Shown here one piece after another: positions 1 to 8,121 of a stretch of 41,459 nt of DNA (position 1 is its first letter; the number at the start of each line of letters is the position of its first letter). This DNA comes from JAYZDF01 sp036337945. Lineage in GTDB: Bacteria > Myxococcota > Kuafuiibacteriia > Kuafuiibacteriales > Kuafuiibacteriaceae. Under the pieces are notes generated by a model. That model had not been told where the DNA came from. It was given only the letters and a program-made list of their open reading frames with translations, and did not search any database. The stretch lies in contig JAYZDF010000118.1 of assembly GCA_036337945.1 (NCBI GenBank), positions 1 through 41,459 of the forward strand. The letters are read 5' to 3'. The position numbers and the translations under genes are program-made.

Positions 1-429
1 AATTGGATCATGCAAGTGATCATCATCGGCCTCTGTTTATTCACGATTTGGAACACCATTTTGATGAGTGTCTTAGAGCGCAGTCGTGAATTTGCCGTAA
101 TGCTTGCCCTTGGAACCAGTTACTTGCGAATTCGCAGTCAAGTCGCGATAGAATCAGTATTTATAGGACTATTTGGTGTATTTGCCGGTCTTGCATGGGG
201 TGGAGGGCTTGCAGCCTACTTGGGCCAAGAGGGCCTGGATATCATGGACCTCACAGGCGGCAAAGAGACAAATGTTGCGGGCTTCGCAATCGAAGGCATT
301 ATCTATCCGAGAGTGGAACCCGAGTTTCTATTGTATTTCGGTGGCGGTGTATTTCTAACGGCACTTTTAATGAGTGTATTTGCCAGTCAGAACATTCACA
401 AAATCAAAGTCACAGATGTGTTGAGGTAA
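1..429 (+). CDS. FtsX-like ABC transporter permease, C-terminal part (5' end outside window)
   Basis: The frame is open from base 1, so this is the last ~142 residues of a larger protein. It shows the C-terminal FtsX/MacB/LolC-E permease pattern: a membrane segment, then the cytoplasmic coupling stretch SVLERSREFAVMLALG, then two further membrane segments with a ~45-residue polar loop, ending in a short cytoplasmic tail. Permeases of this family move lipoproteins, lipids or drugs from the inner membrane towards the periplasm, powered by a LolD/MacB-type ATPase. Exactly such an ATPase starts 4 nt downstream, so the two form one transporter. The substrate cannot be read from this fragment. Confidence 0.85.
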   Translation, partial: NWIMQVIIIGLCLFTIWNTILMSVLERSREFAVMLALGTSYLRIRSQVAIESVFIGLFGVFAGLAWGGGLAAYLGQEGLDIMDLTGGKETNVAGFAIEGIIYPRVEPEFLLYFGGGVFLTALLMSVFASQNIHKIKVTDVLR

Positions 430-433
430 TTCA

Positions 434-1117
434 ATGTCGATCATCAGTTTACAGAATGTCAGCAAAACTTATGGTGAAGGCGAAATCGCTGTTCATGCAC
501 TTCGCGGTGTGGACCTAACTATTGAGCAGGGTGACTTTGTCGCTGTTGCCGGCCCGTCCGGATCAGGTAAATCAACCATGCTCAATATAATGAGCGGTCT
601 GGATCGACCAACGGAGGGCAACTGCCACATTGCTGGGACAGAAATCACGCAATTGAGTAGTAACGAACTCAGTAAACTACGCTTGGAAAAGGTTGGGTTT
701 ATTTTTCAGGCTTATAATTTATTGCCCGTTCTTACCGCCTTAGAAAACACAGAATACGTCATGATGATGCAAGGTGTCCCCGCTCAAGAGCGTGCCGAAA
801 AAGCAAAAGCCATTTTGGCGCGGGTAGGTCTTGACGGTAAGGGAGATAGATTCCCACACGAATTATCTGGCGGGCAGCAACAACGCGTCGCTGTCGCCCG
901 AGCGATAGTTTCCGAACCGGTCCTTGTATTAGCAGACGAACCCACAGCAAATCTTGACTCAGAGACGGGATATGCATTGATGGATCTGATGGGAGAACTC
1001 AATCAAGAAAAAGGAACCACTTTCATCTTTTCGACGCACGACCCCAAAGTGATGGAACGTTCAAACGAAATCATTCGGCTCCATGACGGAAAAATATTAT
1101 CGCGAGATAAAGACTAG
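434..1117 (+). CDS. LolD/MacB-type ABC transporter ATPase
   Basis: A 227-residue nucleotide-binding subunit of normal family length. Walker A is GPSGSGKST (residues 40-48), the signature is LSGGQQQR (144-151), and Walker B ends in LVLADEP with the catalytic Glu near 169. The H-loop is in FSTHD. All catalytic motifs are intact. The sequence type is that of LolD/MacB ATPases, which drive FtsX-like permeases through long periplasmic domains. It lies 4 nt after the permease stop and its own stop overlaps the next gene's GTG start by one base, so permease, ATPase and outer-membrane protein are probably co-translated. Lipoprotein or lipid extraction is inferred, not shown. Confidence 0.93.
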   Translation: MSIISLQNVSKTYGEGEIAVHALRGVDLTIEQGDFVAVAGPSGSGKSTMLNIMSGLDRPTEGNCHIAGTEITQLSSNELSKLRLEKVGFIFQAYNLLPVLTALENTEYVMMMQGVPAQERAEKAKAILARVGLDGKGDRFPHELSGGQQQRVAVARAIVSEPVLVLADEPTANLDSETGYALMDLMGELNQEKGTTFIFSTHDPKVMERSNEIIRLHDGKILSRDKD

Positions 1118-2607
1118 TGTTTGTTAGAAGTCAGCGATTACTGCTGCCTATACTTTGCTTGGTCACGGTTACCAGCGATGCTTTCGCCATCTACGGTGAC
1201 TCAGATGAAGCATTCGGGCTGGATGCGAGTGTGAGAAACAATCTCTTTGCCACGTATAACCATGACCTAGACTTCACAACCCTTGATGACGAGAACCGGA
1301 CTAACGGGATAGCTAATGTACTCCTCAGGCTGACAGCTGCTGGACAACCACTAGATTGGCTAAAGTATGAGTTTCACGGCTTATCCACGACCGCTATAAA
1401 TGGCGCTGGCGCAAATTTCGGTGGAATCTTTGGGGCGAATAACAACAACGTTGCAGCACTGCGCTATCGTGTTTTCAACGGACAGCACAATCTGACGACA
1501 GAGCCGGACGTATTTGGTGCTGTTAGCCTAGAAAGAAGCAACGTTAGCTTCTTTTTGCCTTTCGCTGACATCACGGTGGGGCGTCAGGCGATCACATTCG
1601 GAAAAGCGTACTTTTGGAATCCGTTAGATGTATTCAGTCCATTTAATGCCACACAGTTCGACCGTGACTATAAGAACGGAGTCGATGCACTCAAAGTCGA
1701 TATCCCACTGAGCGATGAAGGCGGATTTACTGTTGTGGCAAGTGCAACCCAACAAGAAGGACGGCAAGAAAAGAGTGGCTGGGAGTCCAGCGCGATCATC
1801 GGTCGACTTGATTGGACTCTCTTTGGATGGGACGTCTCCTTACAGGGTGGAAAAATTTACGGTGGATATCAGGCAGGTATGGCGACGGCGGGAGAGCTTT
1901 ATGAAATACCATTCCGCTTCGAAGGAGCTTACTTTGAACCTGACCAAAACGACATTTTTGGGCAGCACGCGTCGGTCGTAGTTGGGACGGGATATCGATT
2001 CGAAAATACACTCGCCTTCGAGCTTGAGTACTTCTACAATCGGGGAGCCGCGGCTATCCCTACTCAATCCGCGCGGAATCGACTGGCTCAAGATGCACGG
2101 CAGTTGATTCGAAATGAGCTGTCTCAGCCAGAGGCTTTCTGCGCTAAAAACGCGCAGCTTGTACCTGAAGGAGTTGATTGTACAGACTTTATCGAATCAG
2201 TATCAAATGACGATGCGGCTATTACAAGTCTCGTAGACGACCAAATCTCCGGACTCAATAATGACCAAGTTCGACGGCTTGCTAACCTCAGCTATGGTCA
2301 AGGCGAAGGCAGACTGCTCAACATATCTGAGCAGTTGCTGGGCTTATCAGTATCCTATGAGTTTTTACCTATCCTGATCGGAAGCCTTGGTACGATTTAC
2401 TCGGTCAGCGACCGCTCTGCAATCGTTCAACCGGGTCTTCGCTTATCAATCTCGGATGAAGTAGATTTACTCGCTGGTGCTATCCTCTCAGTAGGAAAAC
2501 GTTCCTCGGGGTCCCCTGATTTCTGCGCACAAACTTTGGGCTGCCCCGAATCAGAATTCGGTGCCTACCCACAAATTTTCTACATGCAGTCAAAGCTGTA
2601 CTTCTAA
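1117..2607 (+). CDS. Predicted outer-membrane beta-barrel protein
   Basis: 496 residues starting at GTG, whose G is the last base of the ATPase stop codon. A signal peptide ends near SDAFA (residue ~24). The body alternates hydrophobic and polar residues with many aromatic, Gly and Asn residues (for example NNLFATYNHDLDF and VGRQAITFGKAYFWNPLDVF), and the chain ends in an aromatic strand (MQSKLYF), the usual outer-membrane insertion signal. A polar helical insert at about 320-400 contains the Cys residues. It resembles DUF1302-like or porin-like barrels, but the family is not certain. Coupling to the ABC genes suggests it is the outer-membrane partner of that transporter. Confidence 0.75.
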   Translation: MFVRSQRLLLPILCLVTVTSDAFAIYGDSDEAFGLDASVRNNLFATYNHDLDFTTLDDENRTNGIANVLLRLTAAGQPLDWLKYEFHGLSTTAINGAGANFGGIFGANNNNVAALRYRVFNGQHNLTTEPDVFGAVSLERSNVSFFLPFADITVGRQAITFGKAYFWNPLDVFSPFNATQFDRDYKNGVDALKVDIPLSDEGGFTVVASATQQEGRQEKSGWESSAIIGRLDWTLFGWDVSLQGGKIYGGYQAGMATAGELYEIPFRFEGAYFEPDQNDIFGQHASVVVGTGYRFENTLAFELEYFYNRGAAAIPTQSARNRLAQDARQLIRNELSQPEAFCAKNAQLVPEGVDCTDFIESVSNDDAAITSLVDDQISGLNNDQVRRLANLSYGQGEGRLLNISEQLLGLSVSYEFLPILIGSLGTIYSVSDRSAIVQPGLRLSISDEVDLLAGAILSVGKRSSGSPDFCAQTLGCPESEFGAYPQIFYMQSKLYF

Positions 2608-2663
2608 TACAGACGGTTACGAACTGTACTGAGTTAGTAGACCGTATTATAAGGCGCGTGGAC

Positions 2664-3182
2664 ATGGTCTCGCAAAAGAAGTTTACCCAGCTATTTTTTT
2701 TCACTTTTATCCTCTCGGTAATAATCAACATCGGTTCAGCGCAGCGTTCAATCGCCGCTAAGCCCGGCACCTTAGGATTAGGAGTAGTTCTTGGTGACCC
2801 CTCTGGTATAAGTCTCAAGCTCTCTTTAGATAATCAACACGCATTACAGCTTCACACAGGTTTTGCAGTGGAGAAGTTCGACAAAGCACGAATGTCCACT
2901 GCTTTGGACTACTTATTTTATTTTCGCGATTTGGCCGTCGTAGCGAAGCACAAACAGGAAATCAAAGTTGAACTAAATCCTTACGCTGGTATTGGTAGTT
3001 CAGTTCAGATTAGCGAAGGCGCAACGCCAGTGCGACTCGGTGTAAGGGCACCACTCGGCGTGGCATTTTTATTTTCACCAGGAAATTTAGAGCTTTTTGC
3101 GGAAATCGCACTTGGTATTCACATTTTTCCGAGTACGACGGCGCTCATTGACGGCGGAATTGGTGGAAGATGGTTTTTCTAA
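2664..3182 (+). CDS. Small predicted outer-membrane protein
   Basis: 172 residues from ATG 2664. A GTG six bases upstream (2658) is in frame, but the AAGG at 2651-2654 is spaced better for the ATG. A hydrophobic signal segment ends near IAA. The mature part is built of short amphipathic strands (LGLGVVLGDPSGISLKL, NPYAGIGSSVQI, RLGVRAPLGVAFLF) and ends GGRWFF, a typical barrel C-terminus. Length and pattern fit small eight-stranded barrels. It follows the large barrel gene by ~56 nt. Its stop overlaps the stop of the convergent lipoprotein gene within the tetranucleotide CTAA (3179-3182). Function unknown. Confidence 0.65.
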   Translation: MVSQKKFTQLFFFTFILSVIINIGSAQRSIAAKPGTLGLGVVLGDPSGISLKLSLDNQHALQLHTGFAVEKFDKARMSTALDYLFYFRDLAVVAKHKQEIKVELNPYAGIGSSVQISEGATPVRLGVRAPLGVAFLFSPGNLELFAEIALGIHIFPSTTALIDGGIGGRWFF

Positions 3183-5914
3183 TTGACCTGGCAGATTGAA
3201 GTCTCTGTCCAAGTCGCACCTTGTACCTGTCCATCGTTTGCACTTCCGCTCCGATCAAACGCGGTCGTTCCAGTTCGCGATTGTAATGGCCAGTATCCTA
3301 CCAAACCTTGAACTTGAGCAGGGTTTATAGAGGCAGACATATTTTGCATGATCTGTTGCTGAGAAAGGCTACGATTCCAAATTCTCACCTCGTCGATGAC
3401 CCCATCGAACCAATCTAAAGAACCAGTGCGCCCTGTCCCGCCGATTGTCAGTGTCGCATTCGCTCCGCCGCTTGCATTGCTGGAAAATAGGATAAACGGC
3501 AAGGCGACTCCGTCCACATACAAACGATAGGTACGAATCAAACCGTCTCGAACTAAAGCAATGTGATGCCAATTTCCGGCCTGCAGTAAACTACTACCTG
3601 TCACATAACTGTTGGCCGCACCGCTGTTGCCAAACTCGTGCCCAAACGCCAAATGTCCCGGTGAGCTACTCATGGCTATGTAATAGAGTGCGTTGTCTGC
3701 TTCGAGCGTACTCGCTTCATCTCCGCCAAAACGGACAAGCGAACCAGATGCCAATGAATTAGGTCGAACCCAAAACTCAATCGATACCGTACCCGTCAAG
3801 GTCAACTCTACCGGGCTACCGAAAGAAATATTATCATTCGTTCCATCAAAAGACAGTGCTCGGCAACCATCCCAAACACGAACTGTCTTAGTCGCCGGGA
3901 CGCCACTTGAAGACTGATCCGACGGAGTTACAGTACAGGTCCAATCTTCTCCAAAGCTGGTGTTATTGCGATATAAGACATCACCAACATATGTTTGAGT
4001 GCCATCCGTCCACTCAAAGCGGTAAGTCACGTTGTCGTTATCCGCATCTTCTGAGTCGGTCTCTACGATGCACGTGAGGTCGTCACGGTCAGTCACTAAA
4101 TTTGGGGAGACAAGAATTCCAGGTGTTGTAGGCGGGCTATTCAGAATCCTCAGTGGTTGACTTTCAACCGCATTACTTTGGCCAATGCCGTCACTGGCGG
4201 TGACGCGGCATTTCCAATTCTGGTTTTTCGTCGTGAGATTCGAGTCAAGTACCGCACCGGAGATTGAAGTCGCACCATTTACCCATTCAAAATTATACAA
4301 AACCGTATCACCGTCTGGATCACTGGAAATTCCGCTCGCTTCGCATTCTAGGCTGTCTGTCGTGTAAGGCATAAGCGGTGTAACTCTAATCGTTGGTTCG
4401 GGCGGAACAGTGTTGAGGATACGAACAGATTCCGAGACCGGAGCGCTTTGTAAATTATTTGCCGAGGCGACAACCTCACACGTCCACAAGTCTCCACGTT
4501 CGATAAGCGACGCTGAGATACTCGACGTAGAATAGACCTCTGAGGAGCCATCTTTCATCCAAGCGTAGCTGTAGGTCACCGCGGTACCGTCATCGACTGT
4601 AGAAGGTTCTGTAATGACACACACAAGGTCGTCGGTCGTTTTCGGCTCTGCCGGTTGAATGGTTATAGAGGGAGTAGAAGGGGCCAAAGGTAACGCCGCA
4701 CATTGACGTTGCTCATCGCAGTATTGCCCAACAGCGCAATTACCGCACACGAGTCCTTCGGAGACGCCACATTGAGCATTTCCACAAGGCTGCTGAACTG
4801 TTTCAAGTACGCAACCATCTACAAATCCATCCGCGGAATATTCGATCTCCAAGCGATTCTGAGAGTTGTCGGTTGCGACCGTAAAATTGACTACACCTTG
4901 GCGCTCGGTACTACAAAACCCAAGAGCGTAATTGGCTTCATAAATTTCTACTAGATTTGTAGCGACTGTACGGAAACTTGAAGTCAGCTCTGTCACGCCA
5001 TCGACGATGGTTGCATCCTGATTCACTAACCGTTCAAACTCAGTTGCTTCAAGTGAAAGGCCTATACCGTAGACCTTGATTGCCGAATCGCGAATGGTTG
5101 TCACGATTTCTTCCGAAAAATCAGAGATAAGACTTTCTTTGTTTTGGACAAAGAAAAGCATGTTTCCTTGCGTTACTGCCACTGATGAAGAGTCCACTAT
5201 CGCACTGAGTTCCTGTACCCCAGCCAGGACCCCTTGGTCGATCGCTGTCGTCCCACTTTGGGTTGTCCGTTCGAGTAATTCTCGAGCAGAGCGATCGAGA
5301 ACGGAATAATCGTTGGAGAAATCTTGATATTTCCGGACGCCATTTTGGGGCTCAATGATACTGATTGCGACAAAGTGCTGATTTTTCTCTTCAACCAGAA
5401 CTTCTAAATATGCACGAAGGGCCGATACCACCGAAGTCAGAGTTGATTGGTCAGATAGTTCCAAAAGGACCTGGTGATAGTAACGAAAGGCTGTTTCCCT
5501 CGGAACGATAACAAATTCGTCCTGAGATAATGTTTGGGAATTAGAAGTAAGTACAAAGTCAGAGGCCACTAAAGACGATTCGGGTAGTCCATCGCAGTCT
5601 CTGGCGGACAAGAATACGCGAACATTAGATGGCGCGTTTACGGTTTTTTCATACAGAGTTAGTGCGGTGCACCCTGCAGGTCCGGCATCAGAAACGGTGA
5701 TGCCTGCATCTTCTGACACGTTAACGCCAGAGTCCGGGACAGAGGATTGTTCCGTGCAGACCTCATTTTCACATATGAGGCCGGGTGAACACGATTGTGT
5801 TTGACCACACGCGCCACCGAGCTCCCCGGGACCTGGCGTTGAATCCGACTCACCGCAAGCGCCACAAAGTAACACCAGGGCAGCTGCACAAAGCCGCAAA
5901 GCGTTCTGTCTCAT
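3179..5914 (-). CDS. VWA / Ig-like repeat / LamG lipoprotein
   Basis: The start is placed at ATG 5914 (911 residues) because a lipoprotein signal (RLCAAALVLLCGAC) follows at once; an in-frame ATG at 5950 would add 12 residues. Order: signal and lipid-modified Cys, an Asp/Ser/Gly-rich linker with a small Cys cluster, a VWA-like domain (~90-350), a Cys-rich spacer (~380-410), three ~95-residue Ig/PKD-like repeats each with a paired Cys (DDLVC...WTCEV, DSLEC...WKCRV, DDLTC...WTCTV), then a C-terminal LamG/concanavalin-like domain (ALSFDGTND...WHHIALVRDG...VGYWPLQ). The metal site of the VWA domain is degenerate: ELSDQ stands where DxSxS is expected. Likely a surface adhesin or polysaccharide-binding protein. 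Confidence 0.82.
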   Translation of the reverse strand: MRQNALRLCAAALVLLCGACGESDSTPGPGELGGACGQTQSCSPGLICENEVCTEQSSVPDSGVNVSEDAGITVSDAGPAGCTALTLYEKTVNAPSNVRVFLSARDCDGLPESSLVASDFVLTSNSQTLSQDEFVIVPRETAFRYYHQVLLELSDQSTLTSVVSALRAYLEVLVEEKNQHFVAISIIEPQNGVRKYQDFSNDYSVLDRSARELLERTTQSGTTAIDQGVLAGVQELSAIVDSSSVAVTQGNMLFFVQNKESLISDFSEEIVTTIRDSAIKVYGIGLSLEATEFERLVNQDATIVDGVTELTSSFRTVATNLVEIYEANYALGFCSTERQGVVNFTVATDNSQNRLEIEYSADGFVDGCVLETVQQPCGNAQCGVSEGLVCGNCAVGQYCDEQRQCAALPLAPSTPSITIQPAEPKTTDDLVCVITEPSTVDDGTAVTYSYAWMKDGSSEVYSTSSISASLIERGDLWTCEVVASANNLQSAPVSESVRILNTVPPEPTIRVTPLMPYTTDSLECEASGISSDPDGDTVLYNFEWVNGATSISGAVLDSNLTTKNQNWKCRVTASDGIGQSNAVESQPLRILNSPPTTPGILVSPNLVTDRDDLTCIVETDSEDADNDNVTYRFEWTDGTQTYVGDVLYRNNTSFGEDWTCTVTPSDQSSSGVPATKTVRVWDGCRALSFDGTNDNISFGSPVELTLTGTVSIEFWVRPNSLASGSLVRFGGDEASTLEADNALYYIAMSSSPGHLAFGHEFGNSGAANSYVTGSSLLQAGNWHHIALVRDGLIRTYRLYVDGVALPFILFSSNASGGANATLTIGGTGRTGSLDWFDGVIDEVRIWNRSLSQQQIMQNMSASINPAQVQGLVGYWPLQSRTGTTAFDRSGSANDGQVQGATWTETSICQVN

Positions 5915-6076
5915 GAGCTGTATTTCACGCGCAACTGGCCATAAGTGCAAGTATCAGACTAAGATTGATCGATTGGAGGGAATTCAATCCCCAACTTTGG
6001 TTCAAAACCCCGCGTAAACCCGCGAAATTTACTTTATTACGCAAAGTCCCCAGGAGGATAGGAACCAAAAGCACAC

Positions 6077-6105
6077 TTGTTATTCTGATCGGGTTCTTCT
6101 AGCTT
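6077..6105 (+). promoter_or_regulatory. Predicted promoter of the ABC-2 operon
   Basis: A TTGTTA (-35-like, 6077-6082) and a TAGCTT (-10-like, 6100-6105) are separated by 17 nt. The expected transcription start is at about 6112-6113, that is, on the GTG start codon. No Shine-Dalgarno precedes that codon, so the mRNA may be leaderless. Confidence 0.4.
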
Positions 6106-6112
6106 CTCGGCT

Positions 6113-6979
6113 GTGAAGTTTTTTACCGAAGTGTGGACCGTTGCCATACACGAACTTCAACAAATTCTTTTCTCTGTACGCGCGGTTATGTTTTTCGTCG
6201 TTTACAGTACGATGTCGTTCTTGATTGGAAGCAGTTACGGAAAGTTCTTAGGATTTATCGACAAAGAACTCAGTGACGCGGTGACACCGGTTGGTTCTGA
6301 AGACCTGTCAAATGCAGGCGTGTCTGCGACGCAGGTTTTTCAGGAGTTATTCGAAAAACAACCTCAACTCATTTCTGTTTTTGGGGGAAGAGAGGTCGCT
6401 GATGCCCTTTCAAATGGAGACTTATCAGTACTGATTTGGTTCATCTTAAATCTTTCCAGTTGGGTGCTCCCGGGACTCATCCTCATTATCGGTTATGATC
6501 GAATTTCTGATGACCTCTCTTCTAAATTTTCGCGATTTGTCTTCCTGCGTCTCAGACGTGAGAGCTATTTGACAGGAAAAGTACTCGCACAATGGACTGT
6601 CGCGGTCATAGTATTTGGAGTTGTTTTCCTCGTTGGCCTACTTTTGGTGGGCCAAAGCGAATACGTAAAGATGGAAGCCGTGACGTCTAGCGCTATTTCT
6701 ATTTGGGCAGGAATGTTTTTATATCTCCTTGCATATGTTTGCTTGACCGTTCTTTTCTCCGTCAATTTCACACCCGCATTTCGTAGTTTAGCATTAGGGC
6801 TCACAATACTAATGGCTTTCGGCCTGCTTTCTATTTTCAAAAACTTTGATGAATTTTGGCTAGGCGATCAAGCGTTACCACTTTGGATGGGAGCGCCAAG
6901 CGCGTACCTCGTGTATGCTACTCATATTTTTCTATGGCTTGGTTTAGCCATCATGCGAATAAGGAACCGAGAAATATGA
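6113..6979 (+). CDS. ABC-2 type transporter permease
   Basis: 288 residues with about six membrane segments, starting at GTG; in-frame stops at 6059 and 6086 leave no ATG upstream. The N-terminus is short and cytoplasmic (TEVWTVAIHELQQILFSVRAV), followed by TM1, a ~70-residue periplasmic loop, then TM2-TM6, the layout of GldF/NosY-type ABC-2 permeases. The stop codon overlaps the ATG of the ATPase gene (ATGA, 6976-6979), so the two are translationally coupled. No Shine-Dalgarno is visible. The substrate is unknown; such pairs serve in drug, lipid or polysaccharide export, or in membrane-protein maturation. Confidence 0.85.
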   Translation: MKFFTEVWTVAIHELQQILFSVRAVMFFVVYSTMSFLIGSSYGKFLGFIDKELSDAVTPVGSEDLSNAGVSATQVFQELFEKQPQLISVFGGREVADALSNGDLSVLIWFILNLSSWVLPGLILIIGYDRISDDLSSKFSRFVFLRLRRESYLTGKVLAQWTVAVIVFGVVFLVGLLLVGQSEYVKMEAVTSSAISIWAGMFLYLLAYVCLTVLFSVNFTPAFRSLALGLTILMAFGLLSIFKNFDEFWLGDQALPLWMGAPSAYLVYATHIFLWLGLAIMRIRNREI

Positions 6980-7917
6980 AGGCCATTGAAATTAAGAACA
7001 TCTCAAAGACCTTTGGTAAATTGCAGGCGGTATCAGATCTCAGTCTTGATATTCCAGAAGGTGCTTTATGTGGCCTTATCGGTCCCAACGGAGCCGGAAA
7101 AACGACACTCTTTAGCATGCTCGCAGGATTTCTTCGACCAAGCGCTGGGGCCATGTTTGTTCGCGGCAAGCCCCTGGTCTATGGCCAACCACCAGTTGGG
7201 AAAATAGCGATGCTTCCTCAAGATGCCGCACTCCCGGGAAGACAAAGCGCTCAGCAAGTATTAGAGCTGCTCGCAAAATATGGAGGTCGCTCTGGCGATG
7301 ATGCGAAGCAAAAGGCGAAAAGAGCGCTTCAAATGGTTGGTCTAGGCGAAACACAATCGGTGCAGAGGATTAGTGAATTATCGCATGGCCAACGGCGTCG
7401 AGTTGCAATTGCGCAAACCCTTTTGGGTGAAAATGAAATCATTTGTTTAGACGAACCTACAGCCGGGGTTGACCCACGTGCCGCAGCAGAACTTCGAGAG
7501 ATGGTCGTCAAGATGCGCGGGGAACGCACGATTATCTTCTCAAGCCATAATCTTCTAGAAATCGAATCGATATGTACGCACGTCGCAATTCTCAACAAGG
7601 GGAGCCTCGTAAAAAGTGGACCCATTGACGAATTACGACGAGAAGAAAAAGTAGTCTCAGTTCGCTTACGCTCTCCGCCGAACACGCCGGATACCCTTCT
7701 CGCGGAGATTCGACAGCTCGAAGAAATCGAGACCGCCGATTGGGTCGATGATGAGCCCACAATTCGATTCTCCCTGAACAACCAGAAAGGGTCTGAAGAT
7801 GCCGTAAATAAGGTGGTCTCACTAATCATCAAGCATAATGGTGTATTAGGCGATATTGAAAGAGGACAATCGCTTGAGCAACGATTCCTGGATGAAACGA
7901 GACAAAGTGACGGATAG
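6976..7917 (+). CDS. ABC-2 type transporter ATP-binding protein
   Basis: 313 residues from ATG 6976; the frame is open further up to 6856, but AAGGAA at 6961-6966 and the ATGA overlap with the permease stop fix this start. Walker A is GPNGAGKT (36-43), the signature is LSHGQRRR (135-142), and Walker B is IICLDEP with Glu160. The switch His lies in FSSHN. The C-terminal ~80 residues carry the extra domain usual in CcmA/NosF-like ATPases. It energises the permease encoded just upstream. All catalytic residues are present. Confidence 0.93.
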   Translation: MKAIEIKNISKTFGKLQAVSDLSLDIPEGALCGLIGPNGAGKTTLFSMLAGFLRPSAGAMFVRGKPLVYGQPPVGKIAMLPQDAALPGRQSAQQVLELLAKYGGRSGDDAKQKAKRALQMVGLGETQSVQRISELSHGQRRRVAIAQTLLGENEIICLDEPTAGVDPRAAAELREMVVKMRGERTIIFSSHNLLEIESICTHVAILNKGSLVKSGPIDELRREEKVVSVRLRSPPNTPDTLLAEIRQLEEIETADWVDDEPTIRFSLNNQKGSEDAVNKVVSLIIKHNGVLGDIERGQSLEQRFLDETRQSDG

Positions 7918-8037
7918 CTTGAGTTGCTAGCTCAAAAAACCAAAACGATGTGAGCGCAATCACAACAAAGAATTGAACTCGAAGATTCGTTACACGCACT
8001 TCCCACTTAAGGTACAAAGTCGAGCAGATAAGGAACT

Positions 8038-8066
8038 TTGATCCTTTCGCCGAAAGTTATGTTAAT
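8038..8066 (+). promoter_or_regulatory. Possible promoter of the CsgG-like lipoprotein gene
   Basis: TTGATC (8038-8043) and GTTAAT (8061-8066) with a 17-nt spacer. The spacer holds a perfect 13-nt palindrome, CTTTCG-C-CGAAAG (8044-8056), which could be an operator. This is the main structure in the 204-nt gap after the ABC-2 operon. Confidence 0.3.
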
Positions 8067-8121
8067 GAAGTATACGTTCGGTCACCCTAAAATGGGCTAA
8101 GGAATCGAATGAAGAGATCTT

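Noticed and set aside
2609..2656. Imperfect repeat TAATAC...GTATTA between the two barrel genes as a terminator
   Set aside because: The arms pair only with a four-base bulge and no T run follows.
6052..6062. Strong AGGAGGATAGG ribosome-site-like sequence upstream of the ABC-2 permease
   Set aside because: No start codon at a usable distance opens more than a few codons; in-frame stops at 6059 and 6086 separate it from the permease start.
7914..7940. Hairpin TTGAG...CTCAA after the ABC-2 operon as a terminator
   Set aside because: Five base pairs only and no run of T on either strand after the stem.
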